DNA of 64,000 nucleotides, taken from positions 3,393,001 through 3,457,000 of the forward strand of contig NZ_CP139141.1 of the NCBI RefSeq assembly GCF_034059295.1. The letters run 5' to 3'. The notes under the pieces are model-generated. The model was given only the letters and a program-made list of their open reading frames with translations, ran no database searches and was not told the origin of the DNA. This document shows positions 45,046-54,394 of this stretch, piece by piece. How positions within the stretch are numbered: position 1 is the stretch's first letter; each line of letters begins with the position of its first letter. The stretch comes from Pseudomonas sp. HR96. GTDB lineage: Bacteria > Pseudomonadota > Gammaproteobacteria > Pseudomonadales > Pseudomonadaceae. The translations under genes and the position numbers were made by a program.

Positions 45046-45424
45046 GTAGGAGCCGGCGCAGCTGGCGAGGGCTGCAACCCGAACGGCGCTGGCCGAACGC
45101 GACCGGCATTGGGGCGGCGGTGCATCGCTCGCCAGCTTCGCCGGCTCCTACAACGGCAGGTGCTGCAACCGAACCGGCATTGGGGCGGCGGTGCATCGTT
45201 CGCCAGCTGCGCCGGCTCCTACAACGGCAGGTGCTGCAACCGAACCGGCATTGGGGCGGGGTGCCCCGTTCGCCAGCTTCGCCGGCTCCTACTACGGCGG
45301 TGCAGCAACCGAGTGCGGCGTAGGAGCCGGCGCAGCTGGCGAGGGCTGCAACCCGAACGGCGCTGGCGGAACGCGCCATGCATTGGGGCGGGGTGACCCG
45401 TTCGCCAGCTTCGCCGGCTCCTGC
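45046..45424. repeat. REP array: six 23-bp REP copies, two REPIN-like inverted pairs
   Basis: The consensus GTAGGAGCCGGCGMAGCTGGCGA occurs six times: plus at 45046-45068 and 45320-45342; minus at 45129-45151, 45200-45222, 45270-45292 and 45402-45424. Each folds into a short imperfect hairpin (GCCAGC/GCCGGC) with a conserved GTAGGAG head. Copies 1-2 and 5-6 form facing pairs about 105 bp long with nearly identical middles, as expected of REPINs; copies 3-4 are extra. The array fills the gap between the MFS gene and the RAYT gene, and is almost certainly mobilised by that transposase. Confidence 0.9.
45152..45292. repeat. two tandem 70/71-bp repeats inside the REP array
   Basis: 45152-45222 (71 bp) and 45223-45292 (70 bp) each contain AACGGCAGGTGCTGCAACCG, then GAACCGGCATTGGGGCGG, and end with a minus-oriented REP. 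They differ at only a few positions, which points to recent unequal crossing over or slippage that added REP copies. Confidence 0.85.
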
Positions 45425-45459
45425 CTCGAGGTGTGTAACGGCCAAGATGGCGTAGGACA

Positions 45460-45912
45460 TCAGATCCAACAGGCATCCCATAACGGGTAATCCCCGACCC
45501 GCTCGACCAGGCCGGCTCTGATCGGGTTGCGCACTATGTATCGGGCTATGGCTTGCAGGTCTTGTTCACGACGGATCGCTCGATCATGAAAACCTCTCTG
45601 CCAAACAGCGCCCCTGGTGCCCAATGCTCGGTTGATCGACTGCGCCGACAAGCATTTCACCCGCAAGACCAGCGCTGAGATGTCGCCATCATGTAACTGG
45701 ACCAGCCAATGAAGGTGGTCGGGCATCAGCACCCAGGCGATGCTGCGGGCGCAGCCCCGGTGCTCCTGGGACCTGAGTTCAGCCACCACCAGACGGCCCA
45801 GCTGCCAATCGCTGAAGAACGTCTGACGCCTGATAGTAGCGGTAGAGATCAGATAGATGCGCCCTGTTTCGGACACTCGACCGGTGCGCAGATGACTGGC
45901 TTTCTCGAACAT
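45460..45912 (-). CDS. rayT: REP-associated tyrosine transposase (RAYT)
   Basis: 150 residues; AGGAGGG precedes the ATG. It is a Y1-type single-strand transposase of the IS200/IS605 (HUH) superfamily: metal-binding H66-L-H68 in VLMPDHLHWLV and the nucleophile Y125 in AIARYIVRNPIRAGLV, plus GAVWQRGFHDR. RAYTs cut and rejoin REP hairpins at the GTAG-like head and are domesticated single-copy genes rather than selfish elements. The gene sits 35 bp from the last REP copy, with the array downstream of it. The open frame and all catalytic residues are intact, so it may be active. Confidence 0.93.
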   Translation of the reverse strand: MFEKASHLRTGRVSETGRIYLISTATIRRQTFFSDWQLGRLVVAELRSQEHRGCARSIAWVLMPDHLHWLVQLHDGDISALVLRVKCLSAQSINRALGTRGAVWQRGFHDRAIRREQDLQAIARYIVRNPIRAGLVERVGDYPLWDACWI

Positions 45913-45998
45913 TCCCTTGCCCTCCTGTTGAGAGAGGCAAGGTCAGGCGTCACGGGTGAAGCGTCCAGCAGCAACAGGTGTCGGGGTATGTCGGGAGC

Positions 45999-47624
45999 TC
46001 AAACCCGAAACCGCGCCACCGCATCATTCAGTGTGCCCGCCAGGCGTGACAGCTCGTGGCTGGAGCCGCTGATCTGCCCGGCGCCCGAGGAGGACTCGGT
46101 AGACAGGTCGCGGATGTTGGTGATGTTGCGGTCGACTTCCTTGGCCACCTGGGCCTGCTCTTCGGCGGCGCTGGCGATGACGATGTTGCGCTGGTGGATC
46201 TGGTCGATGGAGGCGGTGATTTCGCTCAGCGCGCCGCCGGCACCTTCGGCCAGGGCCAGGGTGGCGCTGGCGCGTTGGGTGCTCGATTGCATCGAGTCCA
46301 ACGCCTGGGAGGAGCCGCTGCGCATGGCGGTGATCATCTGGTCGATTTCCAGGGTCGACTGCTGGGTGCGATGGGCCAGGGCGCGGACCTCGTCGGCGAC
46401 CACGGCGAAACCGCGCCCCGACTCGCCGGCGCGGGCGGCCTCGATGGCGGCGTTGAGCGCCAGCAGGTTGGTCTGCTCGGCGATGGAACGAATCACGTCG
46501 AGGACCTTGCCGATGTCGCGGGACTGGTCGGCGAGGTTCTGCACCAGGGTCGAGCTTTCGTCGATATTGCCGCTCAGGGCCTGGATCGCTGCCACGGTTT
46601 CGCCGACGCGCTGCTGGCCGGCCAGGGCGGTGTCATTGGAGTGCTGGGTGGCCTGGGAGGTGGACACGGCATTGCGTGCCACCTCTTCGGCGGCCGAAGT
46701 CATCTGGTTGACTGCGGTGGCAGCCTGTTCGATTTCTGCGGTCTGACGTTGCAGGCCCAGGTTGCTCTGGTCGGTGATGTCGTTGAGCGCCTCGGCGGCG
46801 GCCGCCATCTGCCCGGCCGAGCCATGGATCAACTGCAAGGTGCCGCGCAGGCTGCTTTGCATGGTTTGCAGGGCGGTCTGCAGGCGGGTCACTTCGTCGT
46901 TGCCGCTGACCTCGACGCGCTGGGTCAGGTCGCCTTCGGCCACGCTTTCGGCCGCGCGCATGGCCAGCTTCAACGGGCCGACGATGCTGCGGGTCAGCAG
47001 CCAGGCCAGCAGCACGGTGCCCAGTGCGGCCAGCGACACTAGCAGGATGACCATCAGCCGCGAACGGCCGTACTGCGCCTCGGCGGCCTGGCCCTGGGCG
47101 GTGATCTGCGCGTTGTAGTAGTCGGCGATGGCATTGAGCTGGGTGCCGGAGCCATCGACCACGGTTTTCATGTCCACCAGCAGCAGCTTGTCGAGGGCGT
47201 CGGTCTGCTGCTTCTCGGCCAAAGTGAAGGACTGCGCAATGCCTTGCTGATACTGGCCCAGGGTGACCTGGAACTGGTCATACAGGCCGTGCACCTGCGG
47301 CGTATCGAGCAGGCCGCTGAGGCGTTGCAGCTGTTTGCTCAGGTCCTGGTTGCGGGTGTCCATCTGGCTGCGGTACTGGGCGATGCTGGCCGGGTTGGGG
47401 TCCAGCGCCATGCGCAGGGAAATGGTGCGGATGCGCAGCATGACTTCGCGGATGTCGCTGACCAGGCGCATTTTCGGCACCAGGTCGTCCTCGACCTGCA
47501 CGGCGCGCTCGCGGATGCTTGCCATGTGCGACAGCGCCATGGCGCCGAGCAGCGCCACCAGCAGGGCAATCAAGGCAAAACCCAGGCCGGCGCGGCGGGC
47601 GATGGAGAGGCTGCGAAGTGACAT
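45999..47624 (-). CDS. methyl-accepting chemotaxis protein
   Basis: 541 residues from [22 protein letters not shown]1 (about 11-33), a periplasmic four-helix-bundle ligand domain (about 35-190; [21 protein letters not shown]), TM2 (about 191-212), HAMP ([23 protein letters not shown]), and a long cytoplasmic coiled coil whose hairpin tip is [24 protein letters not shown]. No C-terminal CheR-binding pentapeptide is present. Ligand unknown. It is divergent from crtZ (121 bp) but with no functional link visible. Confidence 0.94.
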   Translation of the reverse strand: MSLRSLSIARRAGLGFALIALLVALLGAMALSHMASIRERAVQVEDDLVPKMRLVSDIREVMLRIRTISLRMALDPNPASIAQYRSQMDTRNQDLSKQLQRLSGLLDTPQVHGLYDQFQVTLGQYQQGIAQSFTLAEKQQTDALDKLLLVDMKTVVDGSGTQLNAIADYYNAQITAQGQAAEAQYGRSRLMVILLVSLAALGTVLLAWLLTRSIVGPLKLAMRAAESVAEGDLTQRVEVSGNDEVTRLQTALQTMQSSLRGTLQLIHGSAGQMAAAAEALNDITDQSNLGLQRQTAEIEQAATAVNQMTSAAEEVARNAVSTSQATQHSNDTALAGQQRVGETVAAIQALSGNIDESSTLVQNLADQSRDIGKVLDVIRSIAEQTNLLALNAAIEAARAGESGRGFAVVADEVRALAHRTQQSTLEIDQMITAMRSGSSQALDSMQSSTQRASATLALAEGAGGALSEITASIDQIHQRNIVIASAAEEQAQVAKEVDRNITNIRDLSTESSSGAGQISGSSHELSRLAGTLNDAVARFRV

Positions 47625-47745
47625 TGTGCTTATCTCGCTTGTGGTCAGAGGTCGTACAAGCATTATCGGCGCACTCGGCGCCGACTTGAGGCGAACCGCG
47701 CAGGTTTGCCAGGGTCCAAAGCGGGTCCCTCCACAGGCCCCGCCC

Positions 47746-48243
47746 ATGCTGCTCGATGCCCTGGTGTTTCTCGTCACTCTGACCCTCATGGAGGGTTTCG
47801 CCTATGTCGCGCACAAGTACGTGATGCACGGCTGGGGCTGGGGCTGGCATCGCTCGCACCATGAGCCGCGCGGAGGTTGGTTCGAAAAGAACGATCTGTA
47901 CGCGCTGGTGTTCGCCGGGGTGGCGATCCTGTTGATCTGGCTGGGCACGCGCGGCGCCCATCCACTGGAGTGGATAGGCGCCGGCATGACCGGTTACGGG
48001 CTGCTGTATTTCCTCGTGCATGATGGCCTGGTGCACAAGCGCTGGCCTTTGCGTTATGTGCCGCGCAGTGGTTACCTCAAGCGCCTGTATCAGGCCCACC
48101 GCATGCACCACGCGGTCGACGGCAAGGAGCGCTGCGTGTCCTTCGGCTTCCTGTATGCGCCTTCGGCCGAGAGGCTCAGGCGCGAGTTGCGCGAGCTGCA
48201 TGGCGGGCCGCTGCGGCGCGAGGATCAGAGCCCGCGGTCTTGA
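47746..48243 (+). CDS. crtZ: beta-carotene 3-hydroxylase CrtZ
   Basis: 165 residues from [12 protein letters not shown]; an open frame runs upstream for 160 codons but is antisense to the chemoreceptor. It is a non-heme diiron membrane hydroxylase making zeaxanthin from beta-carotene. The histidine boxes are all present: HKYVMH (H23, H28), HRSHH (H35, H38, H39), HDGLVHKRW and HRMHH. Four hydrophobic segments. It lies at the end of the cluster facing crtB, with which it overlaps by 19 bases at the 3' ends. Confidence 0.94.
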   Translation: MLLDALVFLVTLTLMEGFAYVAHKYVMHGWGWGWHRSHHEPRGGWFEKNDLYALVFAGVAILLIWLGTRGAHPLEWIGAGMTGYGLLYFLVHDGLVHKRWPLRYVPRSGYLKRLYQAHRMHHAVDGKERCVSFGFLYAPSAERLRRELRELHGGPLRREDQSPRS

Positions 48244-49199
48244 GGGTCAGGCCGGCCTGACGGCCGCTGAAACAGCTGCGGATCACGCGGCGGCCAATCC
48301 ACTCCGCGAGCACTCAGCGCGCTGATGCCACCTTGCAGCACCAGGCGCAGCTTGTCCGCCTTGGACGTCGACACCCGTGCATCCCACGCCTGAGCGCCGA
48401 GCTTGTCGACCCGCACGCCAATCTGCCGGTAGACGTTGCGGGCGGTGCCGACCGCCCACGCCGAACGCAACGGCAATCGCGCGATGCCGGCGCTGGCGCT
48501 CATGTAGTAAGGCTCGGCCAGGGCCACCAGGCGCCGCGAGAGCACCGCCAGGGCCTCGCGGTTGGCACCCTCGGCGACCTGCTCGGGGGCGATGTGCAGC
48601 TCGTGCAGCCATTGGCGCGGCAGGTAGCAGCGGCCGGCCTGGGCGTCTTCGACGATGTCACGGGCGATGTTGGTCAGCTGGAAGGCAATGCCCAGGTCGC
48701 AGGCGCGGTCCAGAGTCGCTTCATCGTGCACGCCCATGACCCGAGCCATCATCAACCCGACCACCCCGGCCACGTGGTAGCAATAGCGCAGGGTGTCGTC
48801 CAGGGTCTGGTAAATCTGCCCCTGGACGTCCATGGCGAAGCCTTCGAGATGATCGAACGCGTCGCGCTGAGGAATGGCATGGCGCCGGGCAACCTCCTGG
48901 AAGGCGGCGAAGGCCGGCTCGCTCATGGCCATGCCGGCATAGGCGGCGCGGGTCTGCTCGTACAGGCGCCCCAGACGCCGCCGATGCTCATCGGCCGGCA
49001 CCGCCTGGGCGTCGAAGCCCAGTACCTGACCGTCGATGACATCGTCGCAATGCCGGCACCAGGCGTACAGCATGACCGCGCTGCGCCGGGTCGCCGGGTC
49101 GAACAGGCGCGCGGCGGCGGCGAAGCTTTTCGAGCCGACCGAGATGCTCTGCTCGGCATGTTCGAGCAACGACGGCTGGGAGGGCGACGGTGCGTTCAT
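48225..49199 (-). CDS. crtB: phytoene synthase CrtB
   Basis: 324 residues. It joins two geranylgeranyl diphosphates head to head to give 15-cis-phytoene. The two Mg-diphosphate motifs are visible: CDDVIDG (D52-D56) and NIARDIVEDAQAGRCYLP near residue 180. It is the last gene of the fni-crtX-crtY-crtI-crtB operon and its start overlaps the crtI stop by 4 bases (ATGA). Cytosolic or membrane-peripheral. Confidence 0.95.
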   Translation of the reverse strand: MNAPSPSQPSLLEHAEQSISVGSKSFAAAARLFDPATRRSAVMLYAWCRHCDDVIDGQVLGFDAQAVPADEHRRRLGRLYEQTRAAYAGMAMSEPAFAAFQEVARRHAIPQRDAFDHLEGFAMDVQGQIYQTLDDTLRYCYHVAGVVGLMMARVMGVHDEATLDRACDLGIAFQLTNIARDIVEDAQAGRCYLPRQWLHELHIAPEQVAEGANREALAVLSRRLVALAEPYYMSASAGIARLPLRSAWAVGTARNVYRQIGVRVDKLGAQAWDARVSTSKADKLRLVLQGGISALSARGVDWPPRDPQLFQRPSGRPDPQDRGL

Positions 49200-50713
49200 T
49201 CGCCTACCTCCTGCAGCATCAGCCCGGCGGTGGCCTTGGCCGAGCCGATCACCCCCGGCACGCCAGCGCCGGGATGGGTACCGGCGCCCACCAGGTAGAC
49301 ATTGGCCAGCTGCCCATCGCGATTGTGCGGGCGGAACCAGGCACTCTGGGTCAGCAATGGCTCAAGGGAAAAGGCCGAGCCGACGTGGGCATTGAGCTGA
49401 TCACGAAAATCCACCGGGGTGAAGATCCGGCTGGTCACCAGGTGATCGCGCAGGCCCGGCATGTAGTGGCGTTCCAGGTAGGCGAAGATCCGCTCGCGGT
49501 AGCGCGGCCCCTCCTCTTCCCAGTCCAGCGGCGCATTGCCCAGGTGCGGCACCGGTGACAACACGTAATGGCTGGAGCAACCGGCAGGCGCCAGGCTCGG
49601 GTCGGTGATGCAAGGTGCATGCAGGTAGAGGGAAAAGTCCTCGGCCAGGCCCGGGCCCTTGAAGATCTGGTCGATCAGCCCGCGGTAGCGGGCGCCGAAA
49701 CACACCGTGTGGTGCTGCAGTTGCGGCTGCGGCCGGTCGAGGCCGAAATGGATGACGAACAGCGAGTTGCTGAAGCGCTGCTTCTTCAGGCGCTGCCCTT
49801 CGCTGCGCCCGCGCGGGTGGCCGCCGAGCAGGCCAGCATAGGTGTGCACCACGTCGGCGTTGGAGGCGACCTGGTCGCAGGGGAACTGACGGCCATCGAC
49901 CAGCTGCACGCCTGTGGCCCGGGCCTCACGGGTCTCGATCCGGGCGACCTCGGCGTTCAGTTCCAGGCGCCCGCCCAGATCCTCGAACAGGCGCACCAGG
50001 CCCTGCACCAGCGCTCCGGTACCGCCCCGGGGAAACCACACGCCCCAACGACGCTCCAGGGCATGGATCAGGGTGTAGATCGACGAGGTGGCGAACGGGT
50101 TGCCACCCACCAACAGGGAATGGAAGGAAAACGCCTGGCGCAGTTTGTCATGCTCGATAAAGCGCGAAACCATCGCGTACACGCTTTTCCAGGCCTGCAG
50201 CCTGGCCAGCTGCGGGCCAGCCTGGAGCATGTCGCGAAAGCTCAGGAACGGCACGGCACCAAGCTTCAGATAGCCCTCTTCGAACACCGCCCGGGAATAG
50301 GCAAGAAACCGCTGGTAGCCGGCCACGTCGCGGGGGTTGAGGGCATGAATCTGGCGGTCGAGCGCAGCCTGGTCGTCGGCGTAGTCGAATACCGTACCGT
50401 CTTCCCAGCACAGCCGATAGAACGGCGCCACCGGCAGCAGTTCGACATAGTCGGATAGACGCTTGCCGGCCACTTCAAACAGCTCCTCGATGGCCGTGGG
50501 GTCGGTGATGACTGTCGGCCCGGCGTCGAAGGTGAACCCCTGGTCCTGGTAGACATAGGCACGACCGCCGGGCTTGTCGCGTTTTTCCAGCAAGGTGGTG
50601 GCGACCCCGCCGGCCTGCAGGCGGATGGCCAGGGCCAGGCCGCCAAATCCTGCACCGATGACCACGGCGCGGCGCGGCTCGCCCGGGGTGGCGCTACTGT
50701 GCACTGATGTCAT
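49196..50713 (-). CDS. crtI: phytoene desaturase CrtI
   Basis: 505 residues, the CrtI length. FAD dinucleotide motif VVIGAGFGGLALAIRL (about 17-32), substrate-proximal FDAGPTVITDP, WFPRGGTGALVQGL, and the C-terminal bacterial phytoene dehydrogenase signature NVYLVGAGTHPGAGVPGVIG. It carries out the four desaturations from phytoene to all-trans lycopene. It overlaps crtY (its start at 50713 lies inside the crtY 3' end, 4 bases) and crtB by 4 bases, so translation is coupled through the operon. Confidence 0.96.
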   Translation of the reverse strand: MTSVHSSATPGEPRRAVVIGAGFGGLALAIRLQAGGVATTLLEKRDKPGGRAYVYQDQGFTFDAGPTVITDPTAIEELFEVAGKRLSDYVELLPVAPFYRLCWEDGTVFDYADDQAALDRQIHALNPRDVAGYQRFLAYSRAVFEEGYLKLGAVPFLSFRDMLQAGPQLARLQAWKSVYAMVSRFIEHDKLRQAFSFHSLLVGGNPFATSSIYTLIHALERRWGVWFPRGGTGALVQGLVRLFEDLGGRLELNAEVARIETREARATGVQLVDGRQFPCDQVASNADVVHTYAGLLGGHPRGRSEGQRLKKQRFSNSLFVIHFGLDRPQPQLQHHTVCFGARYRGLIDQIFKGPGLAEDFSLYLHAPCITDPSLAPAGCSSHYVLSPVPHLGNAPLDWEEEGPRYRERIFAYLERHYMPGLRDHLVTSRIFTPVDFRDQLNAHVGSAFSLEPLLTQSAWFRPHNRDGQLANVYLVGAGTHPGAGVPGVIGSAKATAGLMLQEVGE

Positions 50714-51882
50714 ACCGGCCTCTCGAAATGCCTGGGAGCGAAACGCAGCGCCGCCGCGAGGGCGGCACCGACGGGTACCGGCGGCTTGCCGGTGAGGATG
50801 CGCAGCTTGTCCAGCACGCCCAGCCGTTCGGCATAGAAGCGCGTGATCAGCGGCTCGGGGAGACGGTAGAAGCGCTGCATGACCTGCCAGCGGTCCGCAG
50901 GCTCGCCGGCCAGAAACAGCATGCGATTGAGCAAACGATAGAAGCCCTGCTGGCGCCAGGCGTGCAGCGCATGGCGCCGCAGCGCCTCGAACAGCCGCTC
51001 GGAATGAAAGCTGTGGAACTGCCCCAGCCAGCGCGCCAGGCGCACCGCGTGGGGCAGCGAATAACCGGTGGTGCAGTGATACAGGCCGGCGCGCAGGCCG
51101 GCACGTGGCTGGCCCTCGGCTTCGGCCCAGAAGGCGTCGGCGTCGCCGGCCAGGGTGATGGGCAGCAGGCCCTGTTCTTCGCGCAGCACCTCGGCGATCT
51201 GCCAGCCCTGGGCCGCGACGTAGCGGGCGATGTTGTCGCGCAGGCGCTCCACCGCCAGCGGCTGGTCGTCGATGTAGTGGGTGTCCTCGACCAGCAGGGT
51301 GTCGGGGCTGAACGGCAGCACATAGACGAAGCGATAGCCGTCGCCCTGCTCCACCCGCGCGTCCATGATGATCGGTGCGTCAAGCCCATGGGGCCGGTGC
51401 AGGCGCAGCAGCTGCCCGACGAACGCCTGCCGGCCCAGCGCCACGTGCCGGCTGTTGACCGCACCGCGGCCATCTATGACAGCGGCGGCGTGGAGAATCT
51501 GGCCGTTGTCCAGCAGCACCTCGCGCGGGGTCAGGCTGGCGATCCGGGTGTGGCTCAGCAGGCCTTGGCCCAGCGCTGTGCCAATCACCCGGGCAAAACG
51601 CTCGGAGGTGATGCTGGCGTAGCCACTGGGCATTTCCCGACTGAGGTTGGCGAAATGCACCTGGTAACGGTCCCAGCGCTTGACCACCAAGGGGTCCAGC
51701 CAGCGGTGCTGCTCGGCGTCCAGATCCCCCTGGTGGAACGACCAGGTGTGGTTGCCGCCCAGGGTGGCCTGCTCTTCGACCAGCAGCACCCGCAGCTGCG
51801 GCTGGCGGCGTTTGAGCTCCCAGGCGATCAAGCCGTTGGCCAGGCCGCCGCCGGCGAGGATCAAATCGTATTCATCATTCAT
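50710..51882 (-). CDS. crtY: lycopene beta-cyclase CrtY
   Basis: 390 residues from [21 protein letters not shown]; the ATG overlaps the crtX stop (ATGA), so longer upstream readings are rejected. FAD motif at the N terminus, GGNHTWSFH typical of CrtY, PFSPDTLLVEDTHY, and ATGYSLPHA-like TTGYSLPHAVRLA. It cyclises both ends of lycopene to beta-carotene. Position crtX-crtY-crtI matches the Pantoea order. Confidence 0.94.
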   Translation of the reverse strand: MNDEYDLILAGGGLANGLIAWELKRRQPQLRVLLVEEQATLGGNHTWSFHQGDLDAEQHRWLDPLVVKRWDRYQVHFANLSREMPSGYASITSERFARVIGTALGQGLLSHTRIASLTPREVLLDNGQILHAAAVIDGRGAVNSRHVALGRQAFVGQLLRLHRPHGLDAPIIMDARVEQGDGYRFVYVLPFSPDTLLVEDTHYIDDQPLAVERLRDNIARYVAAQGWQIAEVLREEQGLLPITLAGDADAFWAEAEGQPRAGLRAGLYHCTTGYSLPHAVRLARWLGQFHSFHSERLFEALRRHALHAWRQQGFYRLLNRMLFLAGEPADRWQVMQRFYRLPEPLITRFYAERLGVLDKLRILTGKPPVPVGAALAAALRFAPRHFERPV

Positions 51883-53153
51883 GCCGAGCGCTCCTGCGCG
51901 GCGCCTGCGGGCCGCAGCGACGCCTCGATCACGCCGGCCGCGCGGCTTACGCCGCCGGCCTGTTGCAGCACTGCGGCCAGACGTTGCAACGGCTCGCCGG
52001 GCAGCTCGCGCAAGGCCAGCAGCCCTTGCATCAGCGCCCGCGGGCGGGCTCGCCGCGACAGGCGCAGGCCGATGCGCTGGTAACTGACCCGCGCGGCCAC
52101 GCCAGCCTGGTCGAAGGCGATAGGCAGCACCAGCATCGGCGTGGCGCTGGCGATGGCGTCCATCACCGTGTTCAGACCGCCATGGGTGATCAGCGCATCG
52201 GCCCGGGCCAGCACCGCCTGCTGGGCGGCGAAGTCGCCGACCCAGCTGGCACCGGCGGCGCGCACACGCTGCTCCTGCGCGCTGTCGAGGCCACCGCAGT
52301 GGGCCACCAACAGTTGCGTATCGAGCTGGCGACAGGCCTGGGCGATCCGCAGAAACATGTCCAGCCGCCCGCCCTGCAGGGTGCCCAGGCTGGCGAATAC
52401 CAGCGGCCGACCTGATTCGACGAGCACCGGCAGGGCTTGGCTGGCAGTCGACTCGCCACGCAGTGGACCTACCTCGTGCCAATTGACCGGCGGCTGCCGG
52501 CGCGGGAAATCGAAGCCGGCGATGGTCTGGCTGATGGTCGCCAAGGGCGACAGGCAGTCGTGCAAACCATCGCGCGGCGCCACGCCCAGCTGCCGGCAGG
52601 CCCGGTGCAGCTGGCGCCGCAATGGTTGCATGAGCCAGTCATGCACCCGGGTGCTGCCTTGATACAGCTGCAGGTCGAAGGGCCGCGTGCCGTAGGCGAA
52701 CGGCATGACCGGCAGCGGCAGACCCGGCTCGCGGTCGATCGGCAGCGCGCAGGCCACCGAAATGAACGGCAGGCCCAGCGCGCTCGCCACCAGGCCGCCA
52801 GCGGCCTCCATTTGATCGCACAACAGCGCATCGATCTGCAGCGCCGCCAGCGCCGCAGGCAACTCGGCACACAGCATCGCGGTGGTGTTGGCCAGCTCGC
52901 CGATCAGCCGGTGCAGGCCACGCACGCCCCCCGGCTGCGCCGCCAGGCGCAGCAACGCCGCCAGGCTGCCGGGTGGATGGCTGCTCGCGCCCAGCGCAAC
53001 GAAGCCGATCCGGGGGTCGTCGAGCCAGCCCCGGGCATCGGCCTGATGCATGAAGGTGACCCGATGACCGCGCTCCAGCAGCTCGCCGGCCAAGGCCTGC
53101 AGGGCTTTGTAGTGGCTGTAGAACGGCGGCGCGACGACGGCGAAATGAGTCAT
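51879..53153 (-). CDS. crtX: zeaxanthin glucosyltransferase CrtX
   Basis: 424 residues from [21 protein letters not shown]; the ATG at 53153 overlaps the fni stop as ATGA, so the longer 548-codon reading is rejected. GT1/MGT fold: N-terminal acceptor domain ([21 protein letters not shown]) and a C-terminal UDP-sugar motif ([20 protein letters not shown], then [13 protein letters not shown]). It glucosylates the 3-hydroxyls of zeaxanthin, giving mono- and diglucosides that increase polarity and membrane packing. Its presence fixes the pathway end product. Confidence 0.92.
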   Translation of the reverse strand: MTHFAVVAPPFYSHYKALQALAGELLERGHRVTFMHQADARGWLDDPRIGFVALGASSHPPGSLAALLRLAAQPGGVRGLHRLIGELANTTAMLCAELPAALAALQIDALLCDQMEAAGGLVASALGLPFISVACALPIDREPGLPLPVMPFAYGTRPFDLQLYQGSTRVHDWLMQPLRRQLHRACRQLGVAPRDGLHDCLSPLATISQTIAGFDFPRRQPPVNWHEVGPLRGESTASQALPVLVESGRPLVFASLGTLQGGRLDMFLRIAQACRQLDTQLLVAHCGGLDSAQEQRVRAAGASWVGDFAAQQAVLARADALITHGGLNTVMDAIASATPMLVLPIAFDQAGVAARVSYQRIGLRLSRRARPRALMQGLLALRELPGEPLQRLAAVLQQAGGVSRAAGVIEASLRPAGAAQERSA

Positions 53154-54199
53154 CCAAGGTCCTGGGCAGGCGCGGCCAGCAGCGGCGCCTGGCGCAACGC
53201 CGCCAGGTTCGCCGAACCGGTGCACAGGCAGGCGATGGCCAGCTGGCGAATGATGACCTCGAAGTGTTCGATGACCGCTGCAGTGGACTGCGTGGCGCAC
53301 GCCAGGACCCCCGCCGCCTGCCCGGCCAGGTCGGCACCCAGGCGCAAGGCACGGGCGACGTCGAGCCCGTCGCGAATGCCCCCCGAGGCGATCAGCGGGA
53401 CCTGCGGCAGGGCGGCGCGCACGCCGGCGATACACTGCGCGGTGGGGATGCCCCAATCGGCGAAGGCTGCGGCCACAGCGCGATCGGCCGGGCTGAGGGC
53501 ACGCTCGGCTTCGACCGCCGCCCAACTGGTGCCGCCGGCACCGGCTACGTCGATGACCTGGACACCCGCCGCCACCAGCTGCACGGCCACCCGCGCACTG
53601 ATCCCGGCACCGACCTCCTTGACCACCAAAGGTACGCCGAGGGCCTGGGCGGCTTCGGCGATCGCCTCGAGCACCCCGCGCCAGTCGCGGTCGCCTTCGG
53701 TCTGGAGCATTTCCTGCAAGGGGTTCAGGTGCACGATCAGGGCATCGGCCTTGAGCATGTCGACGGCGCGCCGGGCATTGTCCAGGCCCTGGCTGCCGAG
53801 CAGCTGCGCGGCGCCGAGGTTGGCCAGCAGCGGCACGTCCGGTGCCAGCCGCCGCAGCTCGCGCGTCAGGCCATGATCATTGGCGCCGCGCAAGGCCACA
53901 CGCTGGGAGCCGACCGCCATGGCAATGCCCAAGGCCTGGGCCGCTTCAGCGAGATGACGGTTGATCGCGGCGCTGCGCTGCGCTCCGCCGGTCATCGAGC
54001 TGATCAACAGCGGGGCGCGCAGCGACCGACCGAGCAGCGAGGCGCGCAGGTCGATGTCGGCCAGGCGCAACTGCGGCAGGGCGCAATGCTCGAATTGCAC
54101 CGCCGCCAGCCCCGAATGAGTGTCGCGCTGGGCACGCCGCGGGTCGAGGACGATGTCCAAGTGGTCATCCTTGCGCTGTGTCAGCTCGGCTTCGCTCAT
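53150..54199 (-). CDS. fni: type 2 isopentenyl-diphosphate isomerase
   Basis: 349 residues from [24 protein letters not shown] is 5 bases before the ATG. The FMN/NADPH-dependent type 2 [13 protein letters not shown] terminus (substrate Arg-Lys), [48 protein letters not shown] and [20 protein letters not shown]. It interconverts IPP and DMAPP, feeding CrtE. It is first in the minus-strand crt operon, divergent from crtE. Carotenoid operons often carry this isozyme to boost the isoprenoid supply. Confidence 0.95.
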   Translation of the reverse strand: MSEAELTQRKDDHLDIVLDPRRAQRDTHSGLAAVQFEHCALPQLRLADIDLRASLLGRSLRAPLLISSMTGGAQRSAAINRHLAEAAQALGIAMAVGSQRVALRGANDHGLTRELRRLAPDVPLLANLGAAQLLGSQGLDNARRAVDMLKADALIVHLNPLQEMLQTEGDRDWRGVLEAIAEAAQALGVPLVVKEVGAGISARVAVQLVAAGVQVIDVAGAGGTSWAAVEAERALSPADRAVAAAFADWGIPTAQCIAGVRAALPQVPLIASGGIRDGLDVARALRLGADLAGQAAGVLACATQSTAAVIEHFEVIIRQLAIACLCTGSANLAALRQAPLLAAPAQDLG

Positions 54200-54394
54200 G
54201 GCGGCTCCTTCAATCCCGCTTGCGGCAGGGAGTCTTTTGCCGATTTGGCTGTCAGTAATACGTGGCACTGTTGTACGCGACAGCGGAAACTGCATAAGTC
54301 ATGTATAAGAAAATGACGTGCGTATGGCAACTGCCAGCGTCAGGCGTTCCCTGAACTCGTGCAAAAGACTGGACTGATGACTGCGGGGGAGCAC
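54200..54394. promoter_or_regulatory. divergent fni-crtX-Y-I-B / crtE promoter region
   Basis: 195 bases that must drive both halves of the pathway. The centre (54250-54330) is AT-richer and contains GTCAT-N10-ATGAC (54298-54302 and 54313-54317), a weak dyad, and CATAAG/TATAAG near-repeats at 54293-54309. I cannot assign -35/-10 boxes or a known light-regulator site with confidence; no CarH/LitR gene is in the window. Confidence 0.4.

Noticed and set aside
43713-45125. 470-codon minus-strand open frame
   Set aside because: Antisense to the MFS transporter and running into the REP array; Gln/His/Gly-rich with no domain.
45046-45424. Possible CRISPR array
   Set aside because: Repeats occur in both orientations with near-identical intervals and no cas genes; they are REP elements next to a RAYT.
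47263-47745. Upstream extension of crtZ
   Set aside because: The open frame is antisense to the chemoreceptor; CrtZ homologues begin at the Met at 47746.
51883-52482. Upstream extension of crtY
   Set aside because: Out-of-frame reading of crtX; the FAD motif begins right after the Met at 51882.
53154-53525. Upstream extension of crtX
   Set aside because: It is an out-of-frame reading of fni on the same strand; the ATGA overlap at 53150-53153 marks the real start.
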